A stretch of DNA of 64,000 nt from Streptomyces coacervatus (GCF_029223485.1 NZ_JARHTP010000016.1:1-64000); one strand, 5' to 3'; counted from the first letter of the stretch, positions 1 to 8,901 are shown. Notes: generated by a model not told the origin, from the letters alone. Translations and numbers: made by a program.

Positions 1-454
1 ACACCGCTCTCAGTGGAGGCTTCAACGGCCCGGGTCCAGAAAGGCGTCGTAGCCCCGCGCTCGAACAGTCCGGCGCGAGTGTGGTCCCCGCTACTGGAGC
101 TGTTCACAAGGAATTAGGGCCTCCTGGATCTCGGTTGGCTTCGCAACCCCGAGCTACCAAGAGGCCCTTCATGCCCGCGGCCAGCAGCGATCACCCGATC
201 GAGACTCCCGTTCGAGAGCCGGCCCTCAAGATCGGAACGACAACAGCCACTAATGGGCGGCCCCTCCCTCTTGGCACCCGACCACAGGTCAGCGTGGGTC
301 CGCCTGGGGATCCAAGCCGAGTAATTCCGAGGCCGCCCCGAGCAGGGGGTGGAGACGTGTAAATGTCCCCATCAGACATGGTCCGCGGCTGGTTCGACCA
401 GGCCCAGAACCGCGATCGAGTGACGGTGCGGGAAGGTACTGGGCGAGCGTCGCC
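1..454. other. Left edge, no convincing gene
   Basis: No reading frame here shows a recognisable motif or a good ribosome-binding site. The short frames present are arginine- and proline-rich, as expected for non-coding high-GC DNA. I see no RNA gene, repeat or terminator that I can defend. Confidence 0.5.
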
Positions 455-673
455 TCAGGGCAGTCGCTTCATGAAGCGCAGCCCCATCCAGTAGGCGGGT
501 ACCGCGAGGGCGATGCTGATGATGGTGGCAAGACGGTGAGCCCAGTCGGGAAAAGCCCGGCTGGTCCACTCCAGCGCCGCCGGGTTGGCCAGGAAGAAGA
601 CCGCCCAGGCGGCAAAGGCCGCCCCAGCTTTGTCCTTGGTCCAGCCGGGGCGCCTTGGTATTTCGTCGCTCAC
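455..673 (-). CDS. Small membrane protein, unknown
   Basis: A 72-residue protein if it begins at the GTG ending at 673, which gives the N-terminus VSDEIPRRPGW. Two hydrophobic stretches, around residues 16-30 and 48-64, with a tryptophan-rich linker between them, predict a two-pass membrane hairpin ending in the basic tail RFMKRLP. The same frame stays open further upstream, but that part is arginine-rich and looks non-coding, so I prefer the short form. I do not recognise the family. The next gene is a minus-strand acetyltransferase about 240 bases away, with no sign that the two form an operon. Confidence 0.5.
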   Translation of the reverse strand: MSDEIPRRPGWTKDKAGAAFAAWAVFFLANPAALEWTSRAFPDWAHRLATIISIALAVPAYWMGLRFMKRLP

Positions 674-913
674 GCCGCAGTTCAAGCGAACGCCTGGTTG
701 ATCAGCAAGAGGCCAGCCCTCAGCAGGGTCCGGAGCAGTCACAGGCAAGGCCCCGATCACAGGACGACTCCCGCGCCCGCCGGCGCCTTCACGGGGCGCA
801 ATCCATCTTGCGTCTTGAGCGCCCACATCTCCAACTGCGGCCTCGTCACGTACTGGCGGTTCCCTCACACCACCGCAAACACGAGCGCCCCTACCCCACC
901 CCCACCAGCGGAA

Positions 914-1441
914 CTACACCCTCGCTGGGGCGATGCGGTAGAGCACGTTCGGCCGCAGTGGCCCTTCGGGCGCGGTGGGGTCGTCGGCCGGGTCCCGGGT
1001 CATGCCGATCCGGCGCATCACCGCCTGGGAACGGAAGTTGGCGGCTGTCGTGACAGCGAGGATCTCGGGAAGCCCAAGAGTGTCGAAGCCGTGGGCCAGG
1101 ACTGTCAGCGCAGCCTCGGTGGAGTAGCCCTGGCCCCAGGCCGAGTGGGCGAGCCGCCAGCCGATCTCCACTCCGGTGAACGGCATGTCGTCGTCCACGT
1201 CGTCCAGGCCTGCGAAGCCAATGAACTCGCCCGTGGCCTGCACCTCAACCGCCCACCACCCGTAGCCTCGCTGGTCGAACTCGGCCTGGAAGCGCGCCAC
1301 GGACGCATCGCTCTGTTCGCGGGTAAGCAGGTCCCCCGAGTGCTCGCGAACCACAGGGTCGGCATTCATAGCCGCCCACGGGTCAAGGTCGGAGTCACGC
1401 CATCGGCGCAGGACAAGGCGATCGGTTCGCAGTTCAGCCAT
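914..1441 (-). CDS. GNAT N-acetyltransferase, RimJ/RimL type
   Basis: A 175-residue protein, normal for RimJ/RimL-type acetyltransferases that move acetyl from acetyl-CoA to an amine. The N-terminus reads LRTDRLVLRRWRDSDLDPW, the usual opening of this subgroup. The acetyl-CoA loop is visible as AWGQGYSTEA near residue 110, preceded by the beta strand VEIGWRLAHS. The C-terminus contains NFRSQAVMRRIGM, the conserved helix in which later arrivals in the family bind CoA. The substrate cannot be read from sequence. The gene stands alone just outside the conjugation genes and is transcribed away from them. Confidence 0.85.
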   Translation of the reverse strand: MAELRTDRLVLRRWRDSDLDPWAAMNADPVVREHSGDLLTREQSDASVARFQAEFDQRGYGWWAVEVQATGEFIGFAGLDDVDDDMPFTGVEIGWRLAHSAWGQGYSTEAALTVLAHGFDTLGLPEILAVTTAANFRSQAVMRRIGMTRDPADDPTAPEGPLRPNVLYRIAPARV

Positions 1442-1620
1442 CCTGCTCAGCCAACGTGACCTCTATCCCCGAGGCAATTTCTTTGTCTTCTGGGTGGCGC
1501 CGACGCCCAGAGGCGCGGATCGCTCCCGGGGCGAACACGGTGAGCCCCAACCCAGCGGACCGATGCGGTCAAAGCACGTGGTCACTGCCCTCCAACCGTG
1601 CACGGCAAAGGGGTCTTCCC

Positions 1621-4119
1621 ATGGTTTCTTCCCTCGGCTCCGCGACGTCGGCGATCCGCACGGACCAACCGTTCCTGGTGCGGTTTCTCCGTGATCCTCA
1701 AGGTTTCGTGATCGCGACTGTGCAGTGGGGGGCGCATCACCTAGTTTCCTGGAGCCCTATAGCCATCCCAGCGTTGACCCTCTTCCTGAGCACGCTGCTC
1801 GCCGCCCGATGGTGGTGGAGTCTGCGTTGTAGACGATCGATGGCCTCCAACGCCCATGTCGTACAGATCCTTCCGCCGCCGGTCGCCGATCCCGCCGGCG
1901 CTCTCGCCCTGTGGTCACACCTCATCGGCCTGCTCCGTCCGGCCTGGCGTAGGTTCCTGCTCGGGCAACCGCATCTGGCTTGGGAGTACGTCCTGAGCCG
2001 TGACACGGCGAGGATCCAACTCTGGGTGCCCGGCGGCATCCCGCAGGGGATGATTGAGCGCGCCGTCGAAGCGGCATGGCCCGGTGCCCGAACGCGCACA
2101 GCACCGGCAACGCCGCCGGTCCGTACCGCTTCCCCGCTCGAGTCCGCCACCGGCGAGCTCCGTCTGGCCCGCAATGAGGGCCTGCCGATTCGCACCGACT
2201 TCGCCACCGACCCCCTGCGGGCCCTGCTCGGGGCACCATTCGGCCTCGACCGGTGCGAACAGGTCGTCGTACAGGTCCTCGCCCGACCGACCACCGGCCG
2301 AAGGCGCAGGAAGGCACGCCGATCCGCGCGCCAGGTGCACGCCCAAGGTTCAGCAACCCCGGCGAGCCGCCTGTTGGACCTCTTCACACCCAGCACGCGT
2401 TCAAGCGACCTCCGAGCGCCACTACCTGGCCAGCACCAATCATCCCTAGAAACCTCCGTCCAGGACCGGGCGATCGTTACCAAGCAGCGCGGCGGCGCGT
2501 ACGAAGGCCGCATCCGCTACGCGGTCACAGACCTCCACAGCCAGGAGAACCGCACCGACATCCGCGCCCGGCTTCGCGGCCACGCCCACGCCGTCGCCGG
2601 CGTCTACTCCATCTACACCGACCACAATTACTTCCGCCGCAAGCGACCGCGCCGGCTGCTGCGCTCGCTTTCCGAACGCCGCCTCGGCCAGGGCGACTTG
2701 TGGTCCGTGGCGGAGCTGTCGGCGCTCGCACACCTGCCGTGGGACGCGGCCGTTCCCGGTCTGCAACGCGCCGGCGCCCGGGCAGTTTCTCCACCGCCCG
2801 GCATCGCATCGCCCGGACCATCAACCAAGCCGATTGGGCTGTCCGACACCGCAGGCCATCAATCAGTCGCCCTGCAAACCGCCGACGCACGCCACCACAT
2901 CCATCTCCTCGGCGCCACCGGCTCGGGCAAGTCCCACCTCCTCGCACACATGATCCTTGCCGACGCCGATGCGGGACGCGGCCAGGTCGTCATCGACCCC
3001 AAGGGCGATCTCGTGGTGGACGTCCTCACCCGCCTGCCGGAACACCTCGGCGACAAGGTCGTCCTCCTCGACGCGGACAGCCGTTCCCACCCGCCGATCC
3101 TCAACCCGCTCGACGGCGACAACACCGCACGGACCGTGGACAACCTGGTCTCGATCTTCTCCCGCGTCTACGCCGCATCCTGGGGCCCACGAACCGACGA
3201 CATCCTGCGCGCCGGCCTCCTCACCCTCCGAGCCCTGCCCGGCACGCCGCTCCTCACCGACCTGCCGAAACTCCTGTCCAACGAGGTTTTCCGCCACCGT
3301 GCCACGGCCCAGATCGACGACGAAATCCTGCGCGGCTTCTGGTCCTGGTACGACGACCTCTCCACTGCGGCTCGCGCCCACGTCACCGCACCATTGATGA
3401 ACAAACTCCGCGGCTTCCTGCTACGCCCCTTCGTCCGCGAGGCCCTCTCCGGAGGTCCCTCGACCATCGACATGGACCACCTGCTCGACGACGGCGGCGT
3501 CTGCCTCGTACGCATCACTCGTGGCGCCCTCGGACCGGAGACGGCCCACCTCATCGGCTCGGTCGTCGTCGCCCGCACCTGGCTGTCAGCAACTCGCCGC
3601 GCCCGCCTCCCCCAAGCCCAACGCCGCGACGCCTCCCTCTACATCGACGAGGCGCACCACTTCCTCAACCTCCCCTACCCGCTGGAGGACATGCTCGCCG
3701 AGGCCCGCGGCTACCGCCTCTCGATGGTCCTCGCCCACCAATACCTCCGCCAGCTCCCCAAAGAGCTCGAGGAAGGCATCAGCGCCAACGCCCGCACCAA
3801 GATCTTCTTCAATTCCTCGCCAGAAGACGCCCGCGTCCTCGCCCAGCACACCGAGCCCCGCCTCACGGCTCACGATCTCTCGAACCTCGACGCGTTCCAC
3901 GTGGCCGTACGCCCCGTCCTGAACGGCACCGAAGCACCCGCCTTCACCGCGGTCACCATGCCGCTCCCCCCACCGATACCAGGCCGGGCCCGACACATCC
4001 GCGCCGCCGCACGCCGCAACGCCCGCCCCACCGTCACGCGCGCAGCCGAGCGGCAGACGGAGGCCCAATCATCCGATCCACGCCGTGCACGGCCTTCACC
4101 AGGAGGTGAACTCCCTTGA
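1621..4119 (+). CDS. TraG/VirD4-like conjugative coupling ATPase
   Basis: An 832-residue P-loop ATPase of the type IV secretion coupling-protein kind (helicase HerA/TraG-like), expected to deliver DNA to a transfer channel at the membrane. A hydrophobic segment near residues 38-60 would anchor it. The Walker A motif GATGSGKS lies near residue 432, followed by VVIDPKGD, a common VirD4 sequence, and the Walker B motif LYIDEAHHF lies near residue 673. The start is set at the ATG at 1621, with AAAGGGG seven bases upstream; the open frame further left looks non-coding. Its stop overlaps the start of the replication-relaxation gene, so the two are probably translationally coupled. No relaxase, VirB4 or integrase is visible, so the rest of the element must lie to the left of the window or be lost. 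Confidence 0.85.
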   Translation: MVSSLGSATSAIRTDQPFLVRFLRDPQGFVIATVQWGAHHLVSWSPIAIPALTLFLSTLLAARWWWSLRCRRSMASNAHVVQILPPPVADPAGALALWSHLIGLLRPAWRRFLLGQPHLAWEYVLSRDTARIQLWVPGGIPQGMIERAVEAAWPGARTRTAPATPPVRTASPLESATGELRLARNEGLPIRTDFATDPLRALLGAPFGLDRCEQVVVQVLARPTTGRRRRKARRSARQVHAQGSATPASRLLDLFTPSTRSSDLRAPLPGQHQSSLETSVQDRAIVTKQRGGAYEGRIRYAVTDLHSQENRTDIRARLRGHAHAVAGVYSIYTDHNYFRRKRPRRLLRSLSERRLGQGDLWSVAELSALAHLPWDAAVPGLQRAGARAVSPPPGIASPGPSTKPIGLSDTAGHQSVALQTADARHHIHLLGATGSGKSHLLAHMILADADAGRGQVVIDPKGDLVVDVLTRLPEHLGDKVVLLDADSRSHPPILNPLDGDNTARTVDNLVSIFSRVYAASWGPRTDDILRAGLLTLRALPGTPLLTDLPKLLSNEVFRHRATAQIDDEILRGFWSWYDDLSTAARAHVTAPLMNKLRGFLLRPFVREALSGGPSTIDMDHLLDDGGVCLVRITRGALGPETAHLIGSVVVARTWLSATRRARLPQAQRRDASLYIDEAHHFLNLPYPLEDMLAEARGYRLSMVLAHQYLRQLPKELEEGISANARTKIFFNSSPEDARVLAQHTEPRLTAHDLSNLDAFHVAVRPVLNGTEAPAFTAVTMPLPPPIPGRARHIRAAARRNARPTVTRAAERQTEAQSSDPRRARPSPGGELP

Positions 4120-5141
4120 TCTCCAACGCCGTTCCGCCGCACACGCATCGCACCCATCGCCCCAAACGGGTCAGCCACCGAGCCGCCGCTACCAGCGACT
4201 ACCTCGCACGCCTCGCCCCGCGTCTGACCTCGCGTGATCGCTGGTTGATCCGGATGCTGTACGAGCACCGGGTCTTCACCTCGGGCCAGATCACGGATCT
4301 CGCCTGGCCCTCCGTGCGGGCCGCCAACCATCGGCTCCACCAGCTGTACGTGTGGCGGGTCATCGACCGCTTCAAGCCGTTCGTCTCCTACGGCTCGGCC
4401 CCCATGCACTACGTCCTCGACGTAGCCGGCGCCACCGTGCTCGCCCATGAGGAGTGCCTGGAGGTTCGCTCCCTCGGCTACCGCCACGAGCGCGCGATGG
4501 GCATCGCCTACTCGCTCATGCTGGCCCACGCGGTAGGCGCCAACGGCTTCTTCACCGACCTGGTCGCCCTGTCCCGCCAAGCGGACACGCATGGGCATCT
4601 GGCAGCGTGGTGGTCCGAAGCGCGCTGCCGACGCCACTTCGGCGACGTCGTATGTCCCGACGGTTACGGCCGCTGGCAGGCGCCCGACGGGGAATTCGAG
4701 TGGTTCCTGGAGTACGACCGCGGAACCGAGCGCCCAGCCAAGCGAGTGGGCGACAAGCTGCCCCGGTACGCGAAGCTCGCCGAGAACACCGGCATCATCA
4801 CGCCGGTCCTCGTATGGACCCCGACACTGCGTCGGGAGACCGCCGTCCGCCACGCACTCGACCAGGCCCTCGCAGCTCTGCCCGATCCGGCGGCTGTCCC
4901 CGTAGCCGTCACCAATGGTGAACTCATCGCAGATGGCGACGCGTTGAGCGCCCGCTGGCTGCCCTTGACCGCCTGCTCCGCGAACCGTCTCCGGCTGTCC
5001 GACCTGAGCTCGGCCTGGCCACAGCTGCCACCTCTTCCGGCCACCCCGGACGAACCCGCGGGCAGGAGCGGGACCGCCTCGCTCCTGCCGCCGCCCATCC
5101 CGCAGTGCCCGAAGGCCGGGAGCGATCGCGGGTGGTGGTGA
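4116..5141 (+). CDS. Replication-relaxation family protein
   Basis: A 341-residue protein matching the replication-relaxation family found on actinobacterial plasmids and integrative elements. The conserved N-terminal winged-helix portion is visible as LTSRDRWLIRMLYEHRVFTS and continues with QITDLAWPS. The central part contains DGYGRW and FLEYDRGTERPAK, resembling the nuclease-like core of this family. It starts with TTG inside the stop of the coupling ATPase, and AGGAGG nine bases upstream decides that start. Family members are thought to help nick or relax plasmid DNA, but this is weakly established. Together with its neighbours it marks a conjugative element. Confidence 0.8.
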   Translation: MISNAVPPHTHRTHRPKRVSHRAAATSDYLARLAPRLTSRDRWLIRMLYEHRVFTSGQITDLAWPSVRAANHRLHQLYVWRVIDRFKPFVSYGSAPMHYVLDVAGATVLAHEECLEVRSLGYRHERAMGIAYSLMLAHAVGANGFFTDLVALSRQADTHGHLAAWWSEARCRRHFGDVVCPDGYGRWQAPDGEFEWFLEYDRGTERPAKRVGDKLPRYAKLAENTGIITPVLVWTPTLRRETAVRHALDQALAALPDPAAVPVAVTNGELIADGDALSARWLPLTACSANRLRLSDLSSAWPQLPPLPATPDEPAGRSGTASLLPPPIPQCPKAGSDRGWW

Positions 5142-5145
5142 CTCG

Positions 5146-6075
5146 ATGCTCAAACACGCCCTGCTCGCTATGGGGGCGCTGCTCCTTGCCATCGTGGTCA
5201 CGGCCGCCGGAGCGGGCGGCATGCTCTCAACCCTCGGCGGACAGGGCGCTGGTCCGAGCGCTTATGCCGCTGCCGACATCCCGGCGGACTACCTGCTGCT
5301 CTACCGGCAGGCGGCAACGACCTGCCCGGGGCTGGACTGGTCCGTGCCCGCCGCGATCGGCAAGGTGGAGACCGACCACGGCCGCTCCACGCTCCCCGGC
5401 GTCCACAACGGGACCAACTACGCCGGGGCGCGCGGCCCGATGCAGTTCCTCGGCTCCACCTTCGCCCAGGTCATCGCGAAGCACCCACTGCCGCGCTTCG
5501 CATCTCACATGCCGTCCCCCTACGACCCGCGGGACTCGATCTACGCGGCCGTCGCCCTGCTCTGCGACGCCGGCGCACGCAACAAGCACGACCTCCAGCA
5601 CGCGATCTTCGCCTACAACCACGCGAACTGGTACGTGGCAAAAGTTCTCGCCGTGGCTCAGTCGTACCGTCGAAGCAGCCCAAGCACGTCGAGCGCTGCA
5701 GCGCTCCAGGCCGTCAACTACGCCACGGGCCAACTCGGCCTGCCATACGTCTGGGGCGGCAACGGTCCCACCGCCGGAGACGCCGGATTCGACTGCTCCG
5801 GCCTTACCAAGGAGGCTTACGCGAGCGCTCACATCGTCCTGCCGCGCACCGCGCAACAGCAATTCGACGCAGGACCGCGGGTGGCCGGACCATCCGCCCT
5901 CTCACCAGGCGACCTGGTCTTCTACGGCCACTCGTCCAACGGAATCCACCACGTCGGCCTCTACATCGGCGAAGGACAGGTGATCGACGCACCCGCCCCG
6001 GGTACGAAGATCCGCATCGAGCCGTACCGCTACCCCGGCGACGACTATGCAGGTGCTACGCGACCTGCCACGTGA
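5146..6075 (+). CDS. Transglycosylase plus NlpC/P60 wall hydrolase
   Basis: A 309-residue secreted or membrane-anchored wall hydrolase. Residues 1-25 are a signal-anchor helix. Residues 55-165 resemble a lytic transglycosylase, with the catalytic glutamate probably in AAIGKVETDHG and the substrate-groove motif ARGPMQFLGSTF. Residues 185-305 are an NlpC/P60 peptidase with the catalytic cysteine in GFDCSGL and the histidine in IHHVGLYIG. Two-domain enzymes of this kind open the peptidoglycan locally for type IV secretion or conjugation. The gene lies four bases after the replication-relaxation gene, completing a three-gene transfer block. It meets a convergent gene whose stop is three bases away. 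Confidence 0.88.
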   Translation: MLKHALLAMGALLLAIVVTAAGAGGMLSTLGGQGAGPSAYAAADIPADYLLLYRQAATTCPGLDWSVPAAIGKVETDHGRSTLPGVHNGTNYAGARGPMQFLGSTFAQVIAKHPLPRFASHMPSPYDPRDSIYAAVALLCDAGARNKHDLQHAIFAYNHANWYVAKVLAVAQSYRRSSPSTSSAAALQAVNYATGQLGLPYVWGGNGPTAGDAGFDCSGLTKEAYASAHIVLPRTAQQQFDAGPRVAGPSALSPGDLVFYGHSSNGIHHVGLYIGEGQVIDAPAPGTKIRIEPYRYPGDDYAGATRPAT

Positions 6076-6078
6076 TTG

Positions 6079-6573
6079 CTAAAGGCCCAGGTCGCCGTGC
6101 TGCCCGAAGATCTGAAGCAGGTGTCGTCCGGGCATCCTTTCACTCGGCTGCACTGCGACGGTGAACACCTCCAGGTCACCGAACACGGGATCCCCGCTTG
6201 GGCGTCGGGTGTACGCCTTGAAGCCGTAGTCCACTCCATCCTGCGCATCACAGGTCATCCAGGTGATCGCTTCTCTTTCCCCTTCTCTCAGGGGCAGATT
6301 CGAAACCGCGCGCGCTGCTATGCCGCCCTCAATCAGCGCCAACACCTGTGGCACGGCCAATGCCCACCGGACGGCGTGGATCTCCTGTGCTCGCTGGGCG
6401 GCCCGTTCCTCGAACGCAACGGCCGTGGCGTCATCGCGGAGATAGTCGTAGTCGGACAGCACCAGCGATCGCTCCCCCTCGAGCGAGACAATGGCCGGAC
6501 ACTGCCGGTCCTCGATCCCTCGCTCCAAGCGGGTCACGACATCACGCAGGAGGGCCTCGGTCTCGGGGTTCAC
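6079..6573 (-). CDS. Hypothetical protein, element cargo
   Basis: A 164-residue soluble protein I do not recognise. It starts MNPETEALLRDVVTRLERG and is acidic with an alpha-helical first half. Its ATG overlaps the stop of the 79-residue gene upstream by four bases, so the two form a translationally coupled pair. It converges on the NlpC/P60 gene with only three bases between stops. It has no signal peptide, membrane segment or cysteine cluster. The position next to conjugation genes suggests cargo of the element, which is inference only. Confidence 0.6.
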   Translation of the reverse strand: MNPETEALLRDVVTRLERGIEDRQCPAIVSLEGERSLVLSDYDYLRDDATAVAFEERAAQRAQEIHAVRWALAVPQVLALIEGGIAARAVSNLPLREGEREAITWMTCDAQDGVDYGFKAYTRRPSGDPVFGDLEVFTVAVQPSERMPGRHLLQIFGQHGDLGL

Positions 6574-6809
6574 CCGAGATCCTTACCTCCCGGCTCGTCA
6601 CGTTCCTTGAAGACGTAGTACGCGTCCATGATTTCGACCGACGCACGATCGCCGAGGTGGGCCAGACGCTGGAGCGTGCGGCTCACCTCGGTGCGTTGTG
6701 CCCGGCCCGCGCGCGTCGGCGTCTCATCCACGGCAGTCCCGTCGAGTGCTTCCAGCGCAGCGGAAAGCTCCCTAACGGTCGCCCGGGCCTTACTCAGGTC
6801 GATCTCCAC
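6570..6809 (-). CDS. Small hypothetical protein, coupled pair
   Basis: A 79-residue, mostly helical protein starting at a GTG with AGGAGG about nine bases upstream, which fixes the start. The sequence is charged, with the heptad-like stretch LSKARATVRELSAALEAL, and could form a short coiled coil. The stop overlaps the start of the 164-residue gene downstream. I do not recognise the family. An 80 to 120 base gap separates it from the DUF4262 gene, which is on the same strand and may be co-transcribed. Confidence 0.6.
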   Translation of the reverse strand: MEIDLSKARATVRELSAALEALDGTAVDETPTRAGRAQRTEVSRTLQRLAHLGDRASVEIMDAYYVFKERDEPGGKDLG

Positions 6810-6928
6810 AGGCGCTTCCTCCTGGCTCGTCGAGTACTCGAGCAGGAGGTTAGCCCGACAGACGGCTTGACGCAGGGCAGCGAAGCGGCTCAGAGACCGT
6901 TCGGTGCCTCCGCCTCAGCCAACGGTGC

Positions 6929-7375
6929 TCACAGCAGCTCTTGGAGCTCGTCCGCCAGGTCATACGCCGGGTCGCCCGGGAATCGGTTCGCCAGATCGGG
7001 CCACAGGGCCTGCCAGACCGTTGGGGCCGCTCCGTAGACAAGGCGGATGACGCCCAACTCTTCCGGATGACTCACCAATCGCAATCGCAGGTCGAGCCCA
7101 AGCTCAAGGAGGTTGCGGACCTGGAGTCCGGCGGACGGCGGTGTGTCGTTCTCGCTCAGTGCTTCAGCGAGCAAGTCCAGCACACCGGCCGAGGCCGCCG
7201 GGCCCAGCCCGGAAACGGCGAGTTCATAGTCACGGCCACCGCTTCGGTGCAGGCCGATCGTGTAAGCGAAGGGGCGAGCACCGGTTTCCGGGTCGCCTCC
7301 CACGTACTGCACGGCATGGCCATAGTTGGCGATGATCGCCTTGATGGCGCGGAGGTACGTGTCTTCCAACATCAT
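6929..7375 (-). CDS. DUF4262 domain protein
   Basis: A 148-residue protein of the DUF4262 family. Visible family signatures are HAVQYVGGDPETGARPFAYTIG (read as the FAYTIGL core) near residue 36 and the later LVYGAAPTVWQALWPD. The molecular function of DUF4262 is not established; members often sit near toxin-immunity or mobile genes in actinobacteria. The start at 7375 is supported by GAAGGAT seven bases upstream, though a second ATG follows immediately. A different DUF4262 gene lies at 28517, inside the island that interrupts the pilus operon. Confidence 0.8.
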   Translation of the reverse strand: MMLEDTYLRAIKAIIANYGHAVQYVGGDPETGARPFAYTIGLHRSGGRDYELAVSGLGPAASAGVLDLLAEALSENDTPPSAGLQVRNLLELGLDLRLRLVSHPEELGVIRLVYGAAPTVWQALWPDLANRFPGDPAYDLADELQELL

Positions 7376-7407
7376 GGTGATCCTTCTTGGGGTGCGTCAC
7401 GGAGGAC

Positions 7408-7447
7408 GGAGGGCCCCTTCCGGGAGCGAATCGGAAGAGGGCCCTCC
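7408..7447 (-). terminator. Strong hairpin downstream of the tRNA
   Basis: GGAGGGCCCCTTCC (7408-7421) pairs with the complementary arm at 7433-7447 with one bulged base, around an 11-base loop. It lies between the 3' end of the leftward tRNA and the DUF4262 start. A transcription terminator for the tRNA is the simplest reading; no T-tract is present. Confidence 0.6.
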
Positions 7448-7507
7448 CCACCCCGGCGGGGGGATGGCCGACGGCAGGGAATGCAGCAAAGCTGCCGCCG
7501 GGTCCGG

Positions 7508-7580
7508 TGGTTGCGGCGGGACTCGAACCCGCGACCCAGGACTTATAAGATCCGCGCTCTACCAACTGAGCTACGCAACC
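7508..7580 (-). tRNA. tRNA-Ile, anticodon UAU (unusual)
   Basis: A complete 73-base cloverleaf on the minus strand. The acceptor arm pairs GGTTGCG with CGCAACC, the D arm is GCTC/GAGC, and the T arm is GCGGG-TTCGAGT-CCCGC. The discriminator is A, and only CC follows before a G, so CCA is not encoded. The anticodon loop reads CTTATAA, giving anticodon TAT, which reads AUA (isoleucine). The anticodon stem has a mismatch at its first pair (C27 against T43) and a G-T pair at its base. Streptomycetes normally read AUA with a lysidine-modified CAU tRNA, so a UAU tRNA suggests a mobile-element origin. A computed tRNA score would settle whether it is functional. Confidence 0.82.
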
Positions 7581-7622
7581 GAGCAGTTCGACCACATCCG
7601 GTTCAGAGCGGTGCGTCCTTGA

Positions 7623-7659
7623 GGCGTCCGGAGGAGGGGGAACTGCTCCTCCGGACGCC
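7623..7659 (-). terminator. Perfect 14-bp hairpin terminator
   Basis: The arm GGCGTCCGGAGGAG (7623-7636) pairs perfectly with the arm at 7646-7659 around a nine-base loop. It begins three bases past the stop of the gene ending at 7662, so it most likely ends that minus-strand transcript and insulates the tRNA. Confidence 0.75.
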
Positions 7660-7661
7660 GT

Positions 7662-8255
7662 TCATGGGGTGGCGGTTACCGGGCCCGCGTGCTTGTGGAC
7701 GACCCAGGTGACCGCCTGCACGGTGCTCGGCAGTTCACCGAGGCGTCGCGCCGCCTCGCGGTAGCAGTCCGCAAGCAGCGAATACCGCCGGGAGTTGGAC
7801 AGACCCCGGCCACGGTTGCCGTAGGTTTCGCCCACGGCGATGTCGTGGGCGTGCCGATCGATGACCACCGCATCCGGGTCTTCGGGATCCGCGATACACC
7901 GGAAGAACATCCCTGTCTTGCGCTCTATCGGGAGCACTTCCAGGGGATCCGCCCCTGCGATGATCTTCGAGGCTTTATTCAAGGCATCGCCGACATGCCC
8001 GGACGGAATCCCTGTCGCCATTGCCCGCTGGGCCAACTGGCAGTTCTGCGCCCATGACTTGTTCGCCGAGAGCGCGGCGAGTACGCCAGCGCCGGAACGT
8101 ACGTCACCGTTGGCGATGAGCGCGGCCAGTTGGTGAGCGGCCCTGTACCAGGTTCGCCCCCGCTCCTCCTGAGCGGGTGTTGCTGCATGCCAGACGCCGA
8201 TGATGTTGCGCACATATCGCTCTCGCGTCTCCTGCGAAGCACGTCCAGAGACCAA
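7662..8255 (-). CDS. Phage/element-type protein, possible HhH fold
   Basis: A 197-residue protein if it starts at the TTG ending at 8255. That start is chosen because AGGAGG lies five bases upstream; the frame is open a little further to a GTG at 8279. The second half contains LNKASKIIAGADP, KTGMFFRCIADPEDPDAVVIDRH and then NSRRYSLLADCYREAARR. This resembles proteins common in actinophages and shows a loose likeness to helix-hairpin-helix glycosylase folds (the phrase VVIDRHAHDIA). I cannot assign a reaction. A perfect terminator hairpin follows the stop. Confidence 0.6.
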   Translation of the reverse strand: MVSGRASQETRERYVRNIIGVWHAATPAQEERGRTWYRAAHQLAALIANGDVRSGAGVLAALSANKSWAQNCQLAQRAMATGIPSGHVGDALNKASKIIAGADPLEVLPIERKTGMFFRCIADPEDPDAVVIDRHAHDIAVGETYGNRGRGLSNSRRYSLLADCYREAARRLGELPSTVQAVTWVVHKHAGPVTATP

Positions 8256-8400
8256 TGGGTCCTCCTCTCTCGCCCTCACTCAAATACGGCGCGGGAAAGT
8301 ACCCAATTACCGATCTCTGAACAGAATCCAGCCCCGAGTCCCGCATTCCCTCACGAGGGCCGGAGGGGATGCGGGACGCACCATAGGTCGCGACCGAACT

Positions 8401-8808
8401 TCACGCCAAACCGAATTGAAGATCGGCAAGCAGATCCGAATTCCCCTTGCGAACGGCCCACCGACGCATGCCGTCGACCCGATGCGGGTGGAACGGGGCC
8501 CAATCCGTGGGCGCGACACGCAGGAACTCTCGACTTTCATGTTCCTCAATGGTCGAGATCACTCGCAGCAAATCCGCGTACAGGTCTTCGTCCGTCGATT
8601 CTTTCACCACGATCGGGAATTCCGCATACGCGCTGATCTCGTCCGGGTACCCGCTTCGGGCCTGATCCCGGTTGCTGTTGCGTGCCGGATAGCTCACCCG
8701 AACGGCAATGGTTCCCTCGAACCGGTTTACGTGATCGCGGGCTTCGAACGACCAGCCCGGCTTGTAGATCACGCGATGGATGAGTTCAATGGCGCTCGCA
8801 TTCTCCAT
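8401..8808 (-). CDS. Hypothetical protein, phage/element type
   Basis: A 135-residue soluble protein of unknown family. The ATG at 8808 is fixed by the upstream GGAGGG six to seven bases away. The frame continues to 8835 upstream but includes the ribosome-binding site, so the longer form is unlikely. Visible features are the beta-rich stretch GTIAVRVSYPARNSN, an acidic helix ESTDEDLYADLLRVISTIEEHES, and a basic C-terminus. It lies between two minus-strand genes of similar character, with a terminator hairpin upstream at 8902-8935, so it is probably expressed on its own. Confidence 0.55.
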   Translation of the reverse strand: MENASAIELIHRVIYKPGWSFEARDHVNRFEGTIAVRVSYPARNSNRDQARSGYPDEISAYAEFPIVVKESTDEDLYADLLRVISTIEEHESREFLRVAPTDWAPFHPHRVDGMRRWAVRKGNSDLLADLQFGLA

Positions 8809-8901
8809 GATTCCCTCCGATCGACTGACGCTCACATAAATACGCCAGCCAAAAGGCCTCGATTACCGATCAGGACGGGACTTTCTCACGGCAGAACCGA
8901 C

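Noticed and set aside
1456..1620. An N-terminal extension of the coupling ATPase
   Set aside because: It lacks a ribosome-binding site at its start, is proline- and arginine-rich, and the ATG at 1621 has a good one and gives a normal N-terminal helix.
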